Source of the DNA: Heterocephalus glaber
Taxonomy: Eukaryota > Chordata > Mammalia > Rodentia > Bathyergidae
Direction: 5' to 3'
Assembly: GCF_000247695.1 (NCBI RefSeq)
Contig: NW_004624730.1
Coordinates: forward strand, 37,509,409-37,573,408
Length of the DNA stretch: 64,000 bases
Positions 46,128-57,265 of the stretch are shown piece after piece. The notes beneath the pieces are model-generated. The model searched no databases. It worked only from the letters and a program-made list of their open reading frames with translations, and was not told where the DNA came from. How positions within the stretch are numbered: the stretch's first letter is position 1; each line of letters begins with the position of its first letter. A program made the position numbers and the translations under genes.

Positions 46128-46811
46128 GACTACCGAGAGGATGGGATGGATCTAGGCAGTGACGCCGGCAGTAGCAGCAGCAGCCGCGCCAGTTCGCAGT
46201 CCAACTCCACTAAAGTGACCCCTTGCTCCGAGTGCAAATCCTCGTCGTCGCCGGGGGGCAGCCTGGACTTGGTGTCTGCCCTGGAGGACTATGAGGAGCC
46301 TTTTCTGGTCTACCAGAAGAAGGAGATTGATGAATGGGCGCCGGAGGAGGACGGGGAGGAAGAGGAAGAGGAAGACGAGCGAGGGTACCGGGATGACCGG
46401 TGTCCGGCTCGGGAGCCAGGGAACGTGAGCGCCAGGACCGGGGGCGGCGGGGGCAGGAGCAGCACCACCACCACGACCATGCCGCCCCCGATGCCCAACG
46501 GCAACCTCCACCCGCAAGCCCCCCAGGACCTCAGGCACAATGGCAATGTGGTGGTGGCCGGCCGGCCGAGCGGTTCCCGGGGTCCTCGGCGAACGATCCA
46601 GAAGCCCAAGCCGGCGGGTAGCCGGCACGGCGGCCGGGGCCCGGCAGCCGGGTGGCTCTGCCTCCAACCCCCGGACGGCGGGACTTGCGTCCTAGAAGAG
46701 CCCCCAGTACCCCCTATGGACTGGGAGGCGCTGGAGAAGCATCTGGCCGGGCTGCAGTTCCGGGAGCAGGAGGTGCGAAACCAGGGCCAGGCGAGGACCA
46801 ACTCCACCTCC
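46128..46811 (+). CDS. SCHIP1: SCHIP1 internal coding exon (schwannomin-interacting protein 1), partial gene
   Basis: SCHIP1 binds the NF2 product schwannomin/merlin. Its IQCJ-SCHIP1 fusion isoform is a cytoskeletal adaptor at axon initial segments and nodes of Ranvier (family knowledge). The exon reads DYREDG and then a Met at 46146, and continues for 222 codons to ...QARTNSTS. Numbered from that Met it shows a Ser-rich start (9-40), an acidic run (67-79), Gly and Thr homopolymers (99-111), a basic/Pro-Gly-rich middle (140-168) and a likely helix [14 protein letters not shown] (189-202) before the exon end. The whole exon looks disordered apart from that helix. The length is exactly 684 nt, phase 0 at both ends. 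The acceptor is a pyrimidine tract ending CCCCCCAG (AG at 46126-46127) and the donor is GTAAGT at 46812. The open frame runs on to 47018 only by intron read-through. The canonical N-terminal exon is not visible upstream, and the C-terminal coiled-coil exons lie beyond the window. Recognition is by protein similarity from memory, and the match is long and specific. Confidence 0.95.
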
Positions 46812-47080
46812 GTAAGTTGGCCGGGGTGCGTGCCCAAGCGCGCACACACGCGTACACACCCCGCGCGCAGCCCGCACGCCCCTGCTCCGCGCTCCCGCCC
46901 ACCCGCCTGCGGCCCCATTCATCCTTCCCCGAGGGTGGGGGCTGGGCCGAAAGGCCTGCCTTCTGCTCCCCCGGGGTTCTGTTGCTCAGTCTGTGCGCTG
47001 TCTGGGTTTCTTCGATAGGCGGAAAGGAGGGAGGGGCAGCCAGAGGGCAGCGGAAAGTCGGGCTAGTGGAACCGGCGACT

Positions 47081-48349
47081 CATTTTGTTGGAATTACTTA
47101 CGGAGACGAGATTGTTAGTCACTTGCCTGAAAATAAATCCGGGGAGATTTTGGCACCAATATCAGTGCCTGTGGGGCATATTGCATACACATCGTAATAG
47201 TTGTGGCTTTGTCAATCGTGGTGGGTCTCCCTTCTTTGCCACTAATGTTTCGCCCGTGGCTAGGTTGCCCCTGTCTCTGCATGGGCACTGTCACCCGCCC
47301 ACACATCTGCCCTGGCAGGGGGGTTTGTTCCATCTCGCGTTGAAGCCGAGGCTCCTGTTTATGGTTAGGTTGACCGCCTACCTCTAGACTTCCTTCCTTT
47401 CTGAAACCCGAGCTATTGTTGACCTAGGGAAAGGGGTGAATTGAATGCCTGGATGAGGGAGGGGTTCTCGCCTTGGTTGCCTGACTTATTCCCTGTCGGG
47501 TGAATCCCTCCTTGTTTTGATAAAGGAACCACTTACAGTCCCTTACCCGAGGCTACTGCCTCAATTCATGAAAACCAGACAGGGAGAGGTGCTGGCGTGG
47601 AAAAGAGGGAGGGAGAGAAAGAGGGCTGCATCTATAATTAGCTCTGGCAGGTTCACACTTGTCTCAACATCTTTTTCGTCCCTGAGAGCAGAGCAGATAA
47701 ATGACTTAGAAGAAAAGCATCATGAATGTAGCTCCTCTATTTATCATTGTTTTGAGATAAGCAACAGTTATAATTTGAAATCATTAATGATGCCCCTAAA
47801 CAGGGCTGGAGGGCACAGTTTAAATGAGTAGCTTTCTGTATGTGGCAGCTGTGTGGCAGTGTAGGAAAATGCTTGCCTTTCAGGTGTAATTTTTTGAGCC
47901 CAGGGCCCTGAGGCTACTGGAAATTGGGTGCATGCACTTCTGACTTCAGGGGTGAGAATGGTAACTGCATTTCACAGAGAAATTGGCATAGTTCCTATTA
48001 GAGAGGGTCCTTGGCTGACAGAGCCCACTGGTTAGTGTACCTTGAGAAACTACCTATTAAATTAACATACTGGTTTTAATCCCAGTTATTTAAAAGTTTA
48101 CTGTGACCACAACAGACATGGAATCTTTCCATTACAATAAATAGTATTTTCTCTACCTTGCAATAGAAAATAGCCTTTTCTCACTTAAAGCTTGAGAAAA
48201 AAACCTCATTAAGCTCCTGGGACTTAAGGAATGACTTGAAGATAAGCAAGAGATTCCTCTACTATTACATGACACATCTACATTCCAGTATAATGTAATA
48301 ATTGTGTATACATGTAACGTTAAGATTCAATGGTGCATTACTCAAAAGT
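47081..48349. other. Repeat-poor intron just below the CpG island
   Basis: No gene or named repeat is recognised. It includes the candidate element at 47560-47830. Confidence 0.4.
47560..47830. promoter_or_regulatory. Candidate conserved intronic element downstream of the exon
   Basis: Repeat-free sequence with several homeodomain-like TAAT cores (ATAATTAGC, ATAATTTG, ATTAATGATG) and an E-box-like CAGCTG nearby at about 47847. It lies less than 1 kb below the CpG island. I cannot measure conservation, so this is a hypothesis from motif density and lack of repeats. Confidence 0.3.
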
Positions 48350-48480
48350 TAGGATACAAAATTTTATTGTGCACCCTGTGTTATGTGCCTATATGCCTGG
48401 TATGGTTATCAGTGTTGTAATGACAGATCTGCCCACATGGAGCTCAAATTCTGGTGAGGAAAGTTGAAGACAGATTGCTG
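48350..48480 (-). repeat. L2 LINE 3' end fragment (antisense)
   Basis: TTTTATTGTGCACCCTGTGT, GCCTGGTATGGTTATCAGTG, CACATGGAGCTCAAATTCTG, GTGAGGAAAG is the inverted L2 3' terminus. Confidence 0.65.
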
Positions 48481-48499
48481 CCCCTGGAAACTTACCGTT

Positions 48500-48760
48500 T
48501 GGTTGTTTAACTCAGTCCCCTCTACTCCACCCTCAATGTGCACTCACACCTTCCTTAATCGTTACTTTGAAGATTGTGAACCTTTACTTATTGGGCAGTC
48601 TTTGAAGCCAAGTTGTTTAGTTTTTAAATTTTGGTCTCTGGAATCTAGGCCGGAGTACAGGAATCTTGCCTGTCTTTTAATTTCTGTGATTTAGTGCCTA
48701 GGACAATGCCTGGGATGTAGTAGGTTCTCAAATATCCAATGAAGAAAGAAGTGTTCACAG
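48500..48760 (+). repeat. L2 LINE 3' end fragment (sense)
   Basis: GATTTAGTGCCTAGGACAAT, GCCTGGGATGTAGTAGGTTC, TCAAATATCCAATGAAGAAA gives the sense L2 3' end, so it is inverted relative to the adjacent fragment at 48350. Confidence 0.7.
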
Positions 48761-48769
48761 GACCCAAAC

Positions 48770-48845
48770 ATCACGCAGTCCTAATCCAACCCCCTCATTT
48801 TAGAGTTGAGGAAAGTGAGGCCCAGAGAGGTTAAGTCCCAATGAA
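48770..48845 (-). repeat. MIR SINE fragment (antisense)
   Basis: CCCTCATTTTAGAGTTGAGG, AAAGTGAGGCCCAGAGAGGT, TAAGTCCCAATG is the inverted MIR core. Confidence 0.75.
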
Positions 48846-50160
48846 AAACCTATGGAAGGAGTTTTGAATTTTTTTCTGAGACAAGAGTAGAGTTTTTTCT
48901 CCATTAAATGCTTAAAATAATTTGAAATAAAAGGGAAAGAGAGAGCGCCCACCTCCCTGACATAAAGGATTTTCTAAGAGCAAGTTTTGCACTTCCTTAG
49001 CATTAAGAACCAAAGTAAATTGGGAAGTAACCAAAATCCCATTACTTAGGAGTCTCTTCTTACAGACAGGACTTGGTTTTGTCTTCATGGGATAGCATTA
49101 AGTTCTGCAGTACAGTGTGGTAAAAGAAGTTAGGGTTCCTGCCTCCCTGTCCCTGTTCTGCCTCTCGATTGCCACGATATACCCAAGAGGAAGACTGAGA
49201 TCTCAGAAATGTGATGATTATTAGTTCCCCCTAATTCAGGGAAGATTTAAGAACAAATTTAAAACATGCCATGTTTGAGAAAGACTTCTAGCCTTGACTT
49301 TGTGAAGGGGTTAGGTAACTAATCGTTCCCTTGGTACCCTTGAAGAAGGATGAGCTCAGGTGCAGCCAGGTGTTTTGCTGGCAGAGCTGGGAGGGGCCTG
49401 GGGAGCCCTGAAGGAAATACCTTGGTGACTGACTCTCTGCTGCCTTCTTACAACTAAGCCACCTGCATGGCCTCTGGTGGTCTGATCTAGGGTAGCAAGT
49501 TTACATTACTCCACAGCCATGTCCCCTGTTGCTCACCTTGTTCTTTGCCTGGGGTTCTACCCAACAACCAAAAATACTTCCAGAAGCACCTTTCTCCAGC
49601 CTGGCAGATTCTGCCCTGGTGTCCTACCTGAGCCTTTCTCCTGTGTGTGAACACTCTTGGTGAACTCAAGGGCCAGATACAAGTGCCGAACTGTTCTGGG
49701 TAGTAATGCTTTTGGTGTCAGATAGGGGTCTTGCTCTCATAAGTTCATGTTCATCTAAAGTCCTCCTCTCCCTGCCTGCTTTGACTCTAGTGAACTGGCA
49801 CAGATAATCTTGAGGGAAACCAGGAGCTCATCCTGTTTCCTTCTTTTGAGAAGGCCCCCGCAGCATGCTTTCTCTCCTCTCCTGTATCTCCAGGGCATTA
49901 GGATATAGCTGCACCACTCTTTCTCCTATTCAGCGAACTCCCTAGACCTTCACCAAGTAGTGGGAAGGACATAGTGGGGCATCAATGCCCTCTTCTTCAT
50001 TATAGAATATAATTTCACCTCTTTTTCTTCTTGGTTTTTCTATGAGGATTCCTCTTCATGAGGCACCTTCTCCCATGAGGGTATGTGGCCCTCTGTGTTA
50101 AGCCTATCTCTGGAAATCCCGCTCTTTTTTTTCCCCAAACTTTTGACTCATTTATTTATT
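48846..50160. other. Unassigned intron sequence
   Basis: Nothing supported as gene or named repeat. Confidence 0.4.
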
Positions 50161-50294
50161 TGGTTTTTTGAGACAGAGTCTCACTTTGTAGTTCATGCTG
50201 GCCTTGAACTCACTATATAGCCCAAGCTGGCCTTGAACTCATGGTGATCCTCCTACCTCAGCCTCTCAGGTGCTGGAATTACAGGTGTGCCCCA
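50161..50294 (-). repeat. B1 SINE with internal duplication (antisense)
   Basis: TTTGAGACAGAGTCTCACTT, TGTAGTTCATGCTGGCCTTG, TATAGCCCAAGCTGGCCTTG, GCTGGAATTACAGGTGTGCC. The two duplicated copies are visible. Confidence 0.9.
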
Positions 50295-50885
50295 GTATAG
50301 TTGACATATAATCAATTGTATATACTTAAAATATATAATTTGTTGAGTTTTCACACATGTATAAGTCATATGTATGAGTTCTGATACACCTATGTAACCA
50401 TCACCAAAATCAGAATAGTAGACATATCCATCATTCCCAAAGTATCTTTGTGCCCCTTTGTAATAGGTTTCTGTAGGCAACCACTAATGTGATTTCTATA
50501 CTATAGAGTAGCTTATATTTTCTAAAATGAACATAAATGGAATCACACAATAAATATTCATTTTGTCAGTTTCTTTTATTCAACATATGATTATTTTGAA
50601 TTCCATCTATTCTACTGTGTATATCAATAGCTCATTCCTTTCTACTGCTGACTGGTGTTCCATTTTATGGATATACCATAGTCACCTGTTGGTAAACACT
50701 AGGATTATTTATAGTTTTTGGCTATTACAAATAAAAGAACTATGAATACTTATGTACAAGTCTTTGGGTGGACATAACTTTTCATTAAGATTAGGTAAAT
50801 ACCTACAGTAGAATGGCTGGATTTTATAGTTGTTATGTATTTGGCTTTGTAGGAAGCTGTCTAGCTCTCTAAAGAAGTACTATTT
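50295..50885 (-). mobile_element. Old L1 3' UTR (antisense)
   Basis: TAACCATCACCAAAATCAGA, GGCAACCACTAATGTGATTT, AATGGAATCACACAATAAAT, GGTGTTCCATTTTATGGATA, TTTTTGGCTATTACAAATAA, GTACAAGTCTTTGGGTGGAC, AATGGCTGGATTTTATAGTT: a continuous antisense match to an L1M-type 3' end. Confidence 0.9.
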
Positions 50886-51920
50886 TACCTGGCCATTGCC
50901 GTGACTCACAGCACTGACTAGAACCTTGGCTTTCTCTCCTAACAGTTGCTCTATCCCATATTCATCCTTGGGGTTTTCCAGTATGACTGTATTCAAGTTA
51001 CTGGGAGGGCTGCTGCCCTCTCCCTTAAGAGAGAACAACAAAAAAAATCAGTGGGATTGCATGTTGCATGCATCCAACCAAAGTCACTACAATTATCGTT
51101 CAGAAAAGGAAAGGAGTCATTTTTAAATTAGGAAAGAATTCTCATTGTCAACCTAGCACATTTTAAGCATTTTTTGTTTTTTGGGTTTTTTTAGTGCCAG
51201 TGATGTTATTTTCCTCATTTAATGAGAAGATAAGAATAATTTTAATTGGCATGTTAATTGAAAGCAAATTCTCCTGATGAAGTTATTTCTAAGTACTTGA
51301 AAATAATTTGTCTTTTTATTTGTTTATAGTATTAGCTGGTAGCAAATTTAAAATTACCTACATTTCTTCCTATAATAGTACTAATTACAGGTTATTTTCA
51401 TTGTATTATTCTATAAGAATTACAGCCCAGTTACTCCCTCCCATCAGTGATACTACTAAAGTAGTTTGAATGGCTGAGTGGTTTGTTTCCTTCCTTACTT
51501 GGGCTGTGGTTAAATTACATGAGTTCTTGTTTTTATAGGCAGAATTAAGGTGTCTTTATTATTTTTACAATATAGTAAATCTTGCAAGTTTGATAAGTTT
51601 CATGATTCTACAGCCTGGGATGCAGCATTGGAAGCATACTTTGGTGGTATGCAAGTATTATTCCTGTTATAGCATGCTGTATGACAGAGGTAAAATTCTT
51701 TTTTTTTTTTTTTTACTATAACTAAAAATTTCCGAGTCTAAATGTATTCTGTACTTTGACTTTACTTCGAAATGTCTGGTACCATAATAAGAAGTTCTTT
51801 GGCTGCTTTTCTAATGCATGTTGATTTTTGCTTAAGAGCCTCAGAGGTTGCTCTGTGCATTAACATGTACTCAAGACTTCAAAGAAAAATGGTTGGATTT
51901 TAAAAAATTAGGTTGCAAGA
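50886..51920. other. Unassigned intron sequence
   Basis: AT-rich with a T16-18 run near 51697. No gene or named repeat. Confidence 0.4.
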
Positions 51921-52066
51921 GCTGGGGTTTTAGCTCAGTTGTAGGGCACTTACCTAGCATGCTCAAGGCTCTAGGTTTAATCTGCAGCACTGAAAGAGAA
52001 GGAGAGGGATAGGGAGGAGAGAAGAAGGAGGAGAGAGAAGTAAAAGGAGGAGAAAGGAGAAACTAG
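51921..52066 (+). repeat. ID-related SINE followed by a purine-rich (GGAGA)n tract
   Basis: GCTGGGGTTTTAGCTCAGTT, GTAGGGCACTTACCTAGCAT, CTCTAGGTTTAATCTGCAGC, then AGAGAAGGAGAGGGATAGGG and similar purines to 52066. The purine tract seems to have grown from the SINE tail. Confidence 0.75.
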
Positions 52067-52329
52067 GTATTTTGAAATATGTCGTTACTTATGGGGCTGT
52101 GTGCAAATGTGCATTTAAGTCACCCACTGGAAAGTTCATTGTACGATAGAAGCGCCTTTTGAACTGTTGCAGTTGGACAAAAAGAAATCTCTGCTTATCA
52201 ATTGGCTTGCATGTAGTGAAACTTAAAGTATCTAAGGAAAAAATTTGAGAATTCACATCTGAAAATTAGATGCAGATACTCTCATCATACACTTATTGAG
52301 CTCTTGAACATATTACTACTGGCATCATA

Positions 52330-52770
52330 TCATCTTTCTCCACCCTATCTAGCCTGACCTTCCAGAACACTTCCAATTCCGTATCCTCACCTGGCATAAC
52401 TCAGTACTTCACAATTAGGAAGCCCCACCATGAGCTCTGCTCAGCCTCAGGTTCACAGGCTGCTTGCGGTCCACCATTGCACCCAGCACTGGATGGGAAG
52501 CCCAATCAGGAGGTCACCTCTTTGGGAAGCTTTGCTTGATCCGCTAAGCTCTGAGGAACCTCTCTTTCCTCTGAACTTCTTATTCCGCTTGTGTACATTC
52601 ACTACTCTTACTTACATTTTAAAAGATTTTCAAATTTTTGTTATCATATTTGATCCTCATGCCAAACCTGAAACTTGGACAAGGGATTAATATTTTAGAC
52701 ATGAGAAAACTGAAGTCCAGCAATATTCAAGGACTTTCTAAAGTCTCATGCTTGACAAAAGTCAGATCAG
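52330..52770. repeat. Probable L2/MIR remnants
   Basis: 52500-52560 (TTTGGGAAGCTTTGCTTGAT) resembles L2. 52685-52765 (AGACATGAGAAAACTGAAGT, CCAGCAATATTCAAGG) resembles antisense MIR. Diverged and tentative. Confidence 0.45.
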
Positions 52771-52789
52771 ACTGTCAAGTTTTTTTTTA

Positions 52790-52899
52790 ATTTAATTTAA
52801 TTTTTTTTTTTGGTACCGGTGATCGAACTCAGGACCTTGCACTTGTCAGGCAGCAGGCAGGCGCGGTGCCAGGTGCCACTGAGGTACATCCCCAGCCCA
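52790..52899 (-). repeat. ID-type SINE with an internal insertion
   Basis: GGTACCGGTGATCGAACTCA, GACCTTGCACTTGTCAGGCA, then extra GCAGGCAGGCGCGGTGCCAG before CACTGAGGTACATCCCCAGC. The centre is about 15-20 bases longer than other copies, apparently by local duplication. Confidence 0.85.
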
Positions 52900-55800
52900 G
52901 TTGGCTTTCAGTAATGCCATAACCAGTGATTGTCTTATATTCCCAGTTATCTTTTGTGAGTCTCTTATCTCTGCAACTGTTTAAATTCCTCCTCCCTCTC
53001 AAACACACTACAGGCTCACTGGCATTCCTTGAAGAGCAAGATATCTGATGAATGCTTCTTATCTTGTTGGTTAATGTATTTGTACCCGTATTACTGTTTA
53101 ATTCTTTAACTTACTCAAAGATTCTACACTATGTACTTTCTTATTAGTGCTAGTAATAATAATTCTAGTTACTTAAAACTAGTCCAAATTCTGATATTAT
53201 TGCACATTAAAATAAAAATTTGTTTTGTACTCCTGGATCTTTGCTACTGAAGATTTAGATGATTTTGTTTCTTACTTTTGAAATTCAGTCCAGTGTTTTT
53301 AACAAAATGAGCTTTTGAAAATGCTTTTCCTCAGCTGTTCGTGTTCCTTGTGCTGTTAGGACAGATCACAATCTCTACTATCAGTTACTTGGAGTCTGTT
53401 TTGCACCAAACTTCTGTGCAAATTCCAGTGTCTGTTATGAAATTGAGCATTTTCCATGGGAAAGTAATAGGAGTTTATAGATACAAAAAGTCTGAGAAAT
53501 ATCTCATGAAGCCACTGTTTTCAGAAGAAGAAACTAAGGTCTATGGAGATTAATCATCTTAATCCACTTCCTCAGCCAAGGCTTGCTCAAGCCTCCAATC
53601 ATGTACAAATAATTGCCCTCACATCTCCTGAGTTCCCTCTTTCAATGAACTCTGTGTCTACCCCTGACCCCAGCTGTCAGCTTAAAAAAATGTTTCCAAA
53701 GTTATTTGGAAGATAATCCACACTCATCATTTAAGATGTTCCAACACTGGGAGTAGATTCTAATTCTCATCATTTGATAGTAAAGTGTTTGTTCTTCCAT
53801 TTAAACTTCAGAAACACATACTCGTACCGGTGTGTTTTCCAGTGCCCTTCCTGGATTGATGATTTTCTCCTTGCTTTTTCCCCCAGATGTTAACACTTTG
53901 CCTAGTTGTGCTCGCTCCTTTCCGGCATTGGCTCCTGTCATGGGACACGTAGTCCTCTCCTCTCATGGGGGCCAGATGGTGAATGGGACTTGGGAACTTT
54001 TCAAGGAGTCACCAGAGTTCTAGGAGGTTGAGAAGGAACAGTTAGGGTTCAGGGTCACCTTTGTGCACATCACTTCTACCTACCAGACAGGGCTACTCAA
54101 AGGGTTCCTGGGTTCCGAGAGCTAGGGGGAGAGATCTCTGTGTGGCTACCCTGTAAATGGAGACAGATTTTGTTCTATCTAGTCAGAGTTTTCAGTGAAT
54201 ATTTTGTTACAAGCCAAAAAAGGAGAAATAAAACCAAGAAGAGGCTAGAAAAAATTGTATTTGTGGGGTTTAGGAGCTTTCTATGAAATAGTCTAAATTG
54301 AGATACTTGTCTTAAACTATGTAATAGCAAGAAATAGAAAAATAGACGTAAGGAAGGGGAGTTTCTATGTTTGAGTTTTTATGTTCCTTATGTGATGTTT
54401 CCGAGTTACCCAGTTAAATTGTTGAGCTGGACCATATGTAACTAATTCTTGACAGGTCAAGGATGGTTGTAATAATCACCATCTCTTCAAAGTTGTGAAA
54501 GCCTTCAGAGACTTATTGTTTCAGATGCTATTGGCTAATTTGTTTTGTTTTGTTTGGGTTTGGACTACAGCTACCCTTTTGAGAATAATTGCTATTTTCC
54601 TTATAGCTTGTTACATAATTATGTCAAGCATATTCTGTCACTAATCTTTATCACTTGTCTGTTCTCATTCATGTGCATACTTAATGTAATTTTATTCTCT
54701 TCACCTCACTCCTTATTTTTAATATTGTGTCATTTTAAATTATTCACACTTTTCCCCATGTTCAGAGTATTTTCTCTGTACGTATAAGTAATTTGAAGGA
54801 TGATCATTTTTGCTTAAGAAATTCTCAGGTGGTAGGAATGAACTTGACCAATGTGTGTTCAATCTCATGTTGATAATTTCTTAAAACTACCCATAAACCT
54901 ACTAAAAAAAATTTTAGTTACCTTTAACAGATGGAAGTTTTATTAAAGCAAAACAGTGGAAACTAAAGCAATACTATAGTTCTATATATCAGATTTTCTA
55001 ATAATTGCCATTTGTATGTGTATATTTTACTGGTACTACTGCATCTCCACTCATATTTCATATTTATTTGTAATTGAATGATCTTTTGTGTGTCTGTCAT
55101 CAGGAATATAATGTTCATCTTTTCCTTTCTTCTGTTTCTAAGTGCCTTTTCTTACTATTTATGTTTCATGAAAGTGACTGGGAGTCTTTCTTCCTTGGGA
55201 TATTAACATAGTCTATGAAAAAAGCTTCAATTTTTATGGATTACAAGAAGCACTACATTAGTCTGCAGCTAATTTCTGCAAATTCATCAGTTCAAATGAG
55301 TTTTATTACCCATGTCCTAATAAAGATGATTGATCCCTTCAAAACTCTTTCTTATAGAAACAAATGTCTTAGTTATTCATGTGGTTGTATTTGTTTGTTT
55401 GTTTGTTTTTGGCACAAAATATTACAAAAAGTTTCTATAAAGTAAGTGTGAGGATTTTCCAGGTTCAAGGACAAGTGATGTTCAGATGAAAGGGTCTGGT
55501 TTTCAATATGCTCAGGAAAGATAGAGACCAGAGCACTACCTCTACTGCCTTCTTGCCAGGCCTCTGGACAGTGGAGATTCTGTCAGTGCCTCCCCAGCCC
55601 ACAATAGCTGATGGGGCCATGTTGTTACCACTCAGCCAAGCATACCCATTGCTTCCTATCTATTTTTCCTTCACTTCTGTGCAGGTTACTCTCTGTGCAG
55701 AGAACCAATTCAAAATCCTCAAGAAAATGGCATAGATATATAGGGCATCTCTGGTGGCCAGGACCCCCACCAAGCTCTCTTGTGTACTGCTTGAGGATGG

Positions 55801-57175
55801 AGAAGCTGGCTAGCCAGTTGTGGTCAGGGTCTGCTTGGTCGCAAGAGGGTTGTAGGCATGAGAGGAACAAAACAACAGGTAAATCTTGCCAGCTAAGAAT
55901 CTAATGCAACTTGTTTCTGCTTCCTTCTTTGTTAGCCATATATGGAGAGAACTTTGCTTTCTGAAAAAGTTTAAAGGGAATGAGGTAATTTTCTCACAGT
56001 TCCTAAGATCTCCAGCAGTGCTATAAACTTAGATTTGAAGTTAGAGTATTAAAAATAAAAACAAAACCAGAAAAGCTGTTGGCATTTTTAATGTCAAGTT
56101 CACCAGCATAGTAGGTTTTAGCCCTTTTCCACACCCAAAGAGAGAGTAGTATTAAACTTATTTCCAAAATAGGAAGGCTCTGAACCCCTGGGAGACTGGT
56201 ACGGTGTCTTCCTAGAAAAGAACCTAAAGGCTAATCTACATTCTTCCAAAAATAACATGTTTTCAAATAGTTTCAAAACCAATCTAGTCCCCTGTGTTTC
56301 TCTTCATGGCACCAGTAGCTAAAAATTATCCTACTTATGAAAATTGCAGATAATTCTTTTCTTCATGCAATCTTACATAATTTTTAGTCCATATTGACCT
56401 GGACTAACATTTCATGATGAGCAACTGCATTTTAAGTATTCTGACTTTTTTGTTTCTACTTTAAAATTGGTTTCGTAAAGGGTAAAAGAGCAGACCACAG
56501 GGATTTTATTTTTGAACACTTAAATTATATAACCAGTAATCTGTTAGAGTTGTTATCCAGCCTACAGTGGCCCCGTAGTCTGACTCAAATAGCCTTTAAA
56601 AGACTATCTCATTCTAGAACAACTTTAGGAAGTAATAATTTTTAAACATTTCGAAACCCTACTCTCTTATGGAATAGTGATTTTTAGATATCAGGTTTAT
56701 TTTCTCTGTGTTTCATGTGGAAACTCTCAACAAAGCAGTTGTACAGTTGTGTTTGTACTAACACGTGAGTAAAACCCCTGCAGAAATTTCAGTATGATGG
56801 AAGCTGCATTACTGGTAAACAATCAGAGTGTAAGTCAGAATATTAGAATCAAAGGAACTCCAGGGCAAGGGTGGCAAACACAGATTCTCACAGAGGCCAT
56901 GTAGATAATCAGTGAGAGGCGTGGGCCAGGTGAGGAGAATCCTGGTGAGCTGGAGAGCATGTCCCAAGAAAAGGTGTGGCTGCTGTTTCTAGCTGGCTGA
57001 TTTATGCCATGCCAGAACATAGTGTCAGCATTCTGGTATGTCAGGAGAAGGCAAGGTCAAGTTTGTTTGAGAAATATCTTGATTGTTAAATATTGGCCAG
57101 TAACTTTAGACATAGACAATTGTGCATTTCATAAACAGATCTGTGCTTCAGAAAATGACTTCTAGGCTACCAGTT
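52900..57175. other. Unassigned intron sequence
   Basis: About 4.3 kb with no repeat I recognise except a (GTTT)n run at about 55388-55412. Frames at 53341, 54545, 55215, 55508 and 55611 show no known domains. 55500-55900 is GC-richer and could hide an old pseudogene or regulatory element, but I have no specific match. Confidence 0.35.
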
Positions 57176-57177
57176 CT

Positions 57178-57265
57178 CCCTCCCACTAATTTAACTCAAC
57201 CTCCTCACTTTACAGATAAGGAATCTGAGACCCAAAGAGGTTAAATGATTTACCTGATGTGGGGT
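57178..57265 (-). repeat. MIR SINE fragment (antisense)
   Basis: CCTCCTCACTTTACAGATAA, GGAATCTGAGACCCAAAGAG, GTTAAATGATTTACCTGATG is a well-kept inverted MIR core. Confidence 0.8.

Larger units (their letters stand above)
44920..47080. promoter_or_regulatory. SCHIP1: CpG island with GC boxes around the SCHIP1 exon; possible alternative promoter
   Basis: CpG dinucleotides are dense only here; the rest of the window is CpG-poor and AT-rich. Clustered GC-box-like GGGGCGGGG motifs lie at 45653-45687, with more G-rich repeats at 46056-46080 just upstream of the splice acceptor. No TATA box is evident. The island extends over 1 kb upstream of the exon, more than a GC-rich coding exon alone explains, so a TATA-less alternative promoter giving a transcript that starts at or before the exon is plausible. 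A start at Met 46146 would be the natural product, but an overlapping out-of-frame ATG (46139, ending at a stop just after 46150) sits immediately upstream. Island status is seen; promoter activity is inferred. Confidence 0.7.

Noticed and set aside
46152..46918. Minus-strand frames of 154-202 codons over the SCHIP1 exon
   Set aside because: They are mirrors of the real exon. The + strand frame matches SCHIP1 residue by residue and has correct splice sites.
46812..47018. C-terminal extension of the SCHIP1 frame past the donor site
   Set aside because: The consensus GTAAGT follows the TCC codon where SCHIP1 is known to continue with AQKNERE in another exon. The extension is intron read-through.
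55490..55905. Possible processed pseudogene in a GC-richer patch with overlapping frames
   Set aside because: No frame resembles a protein I recognise. There is no A tail or target duplication that I can see.
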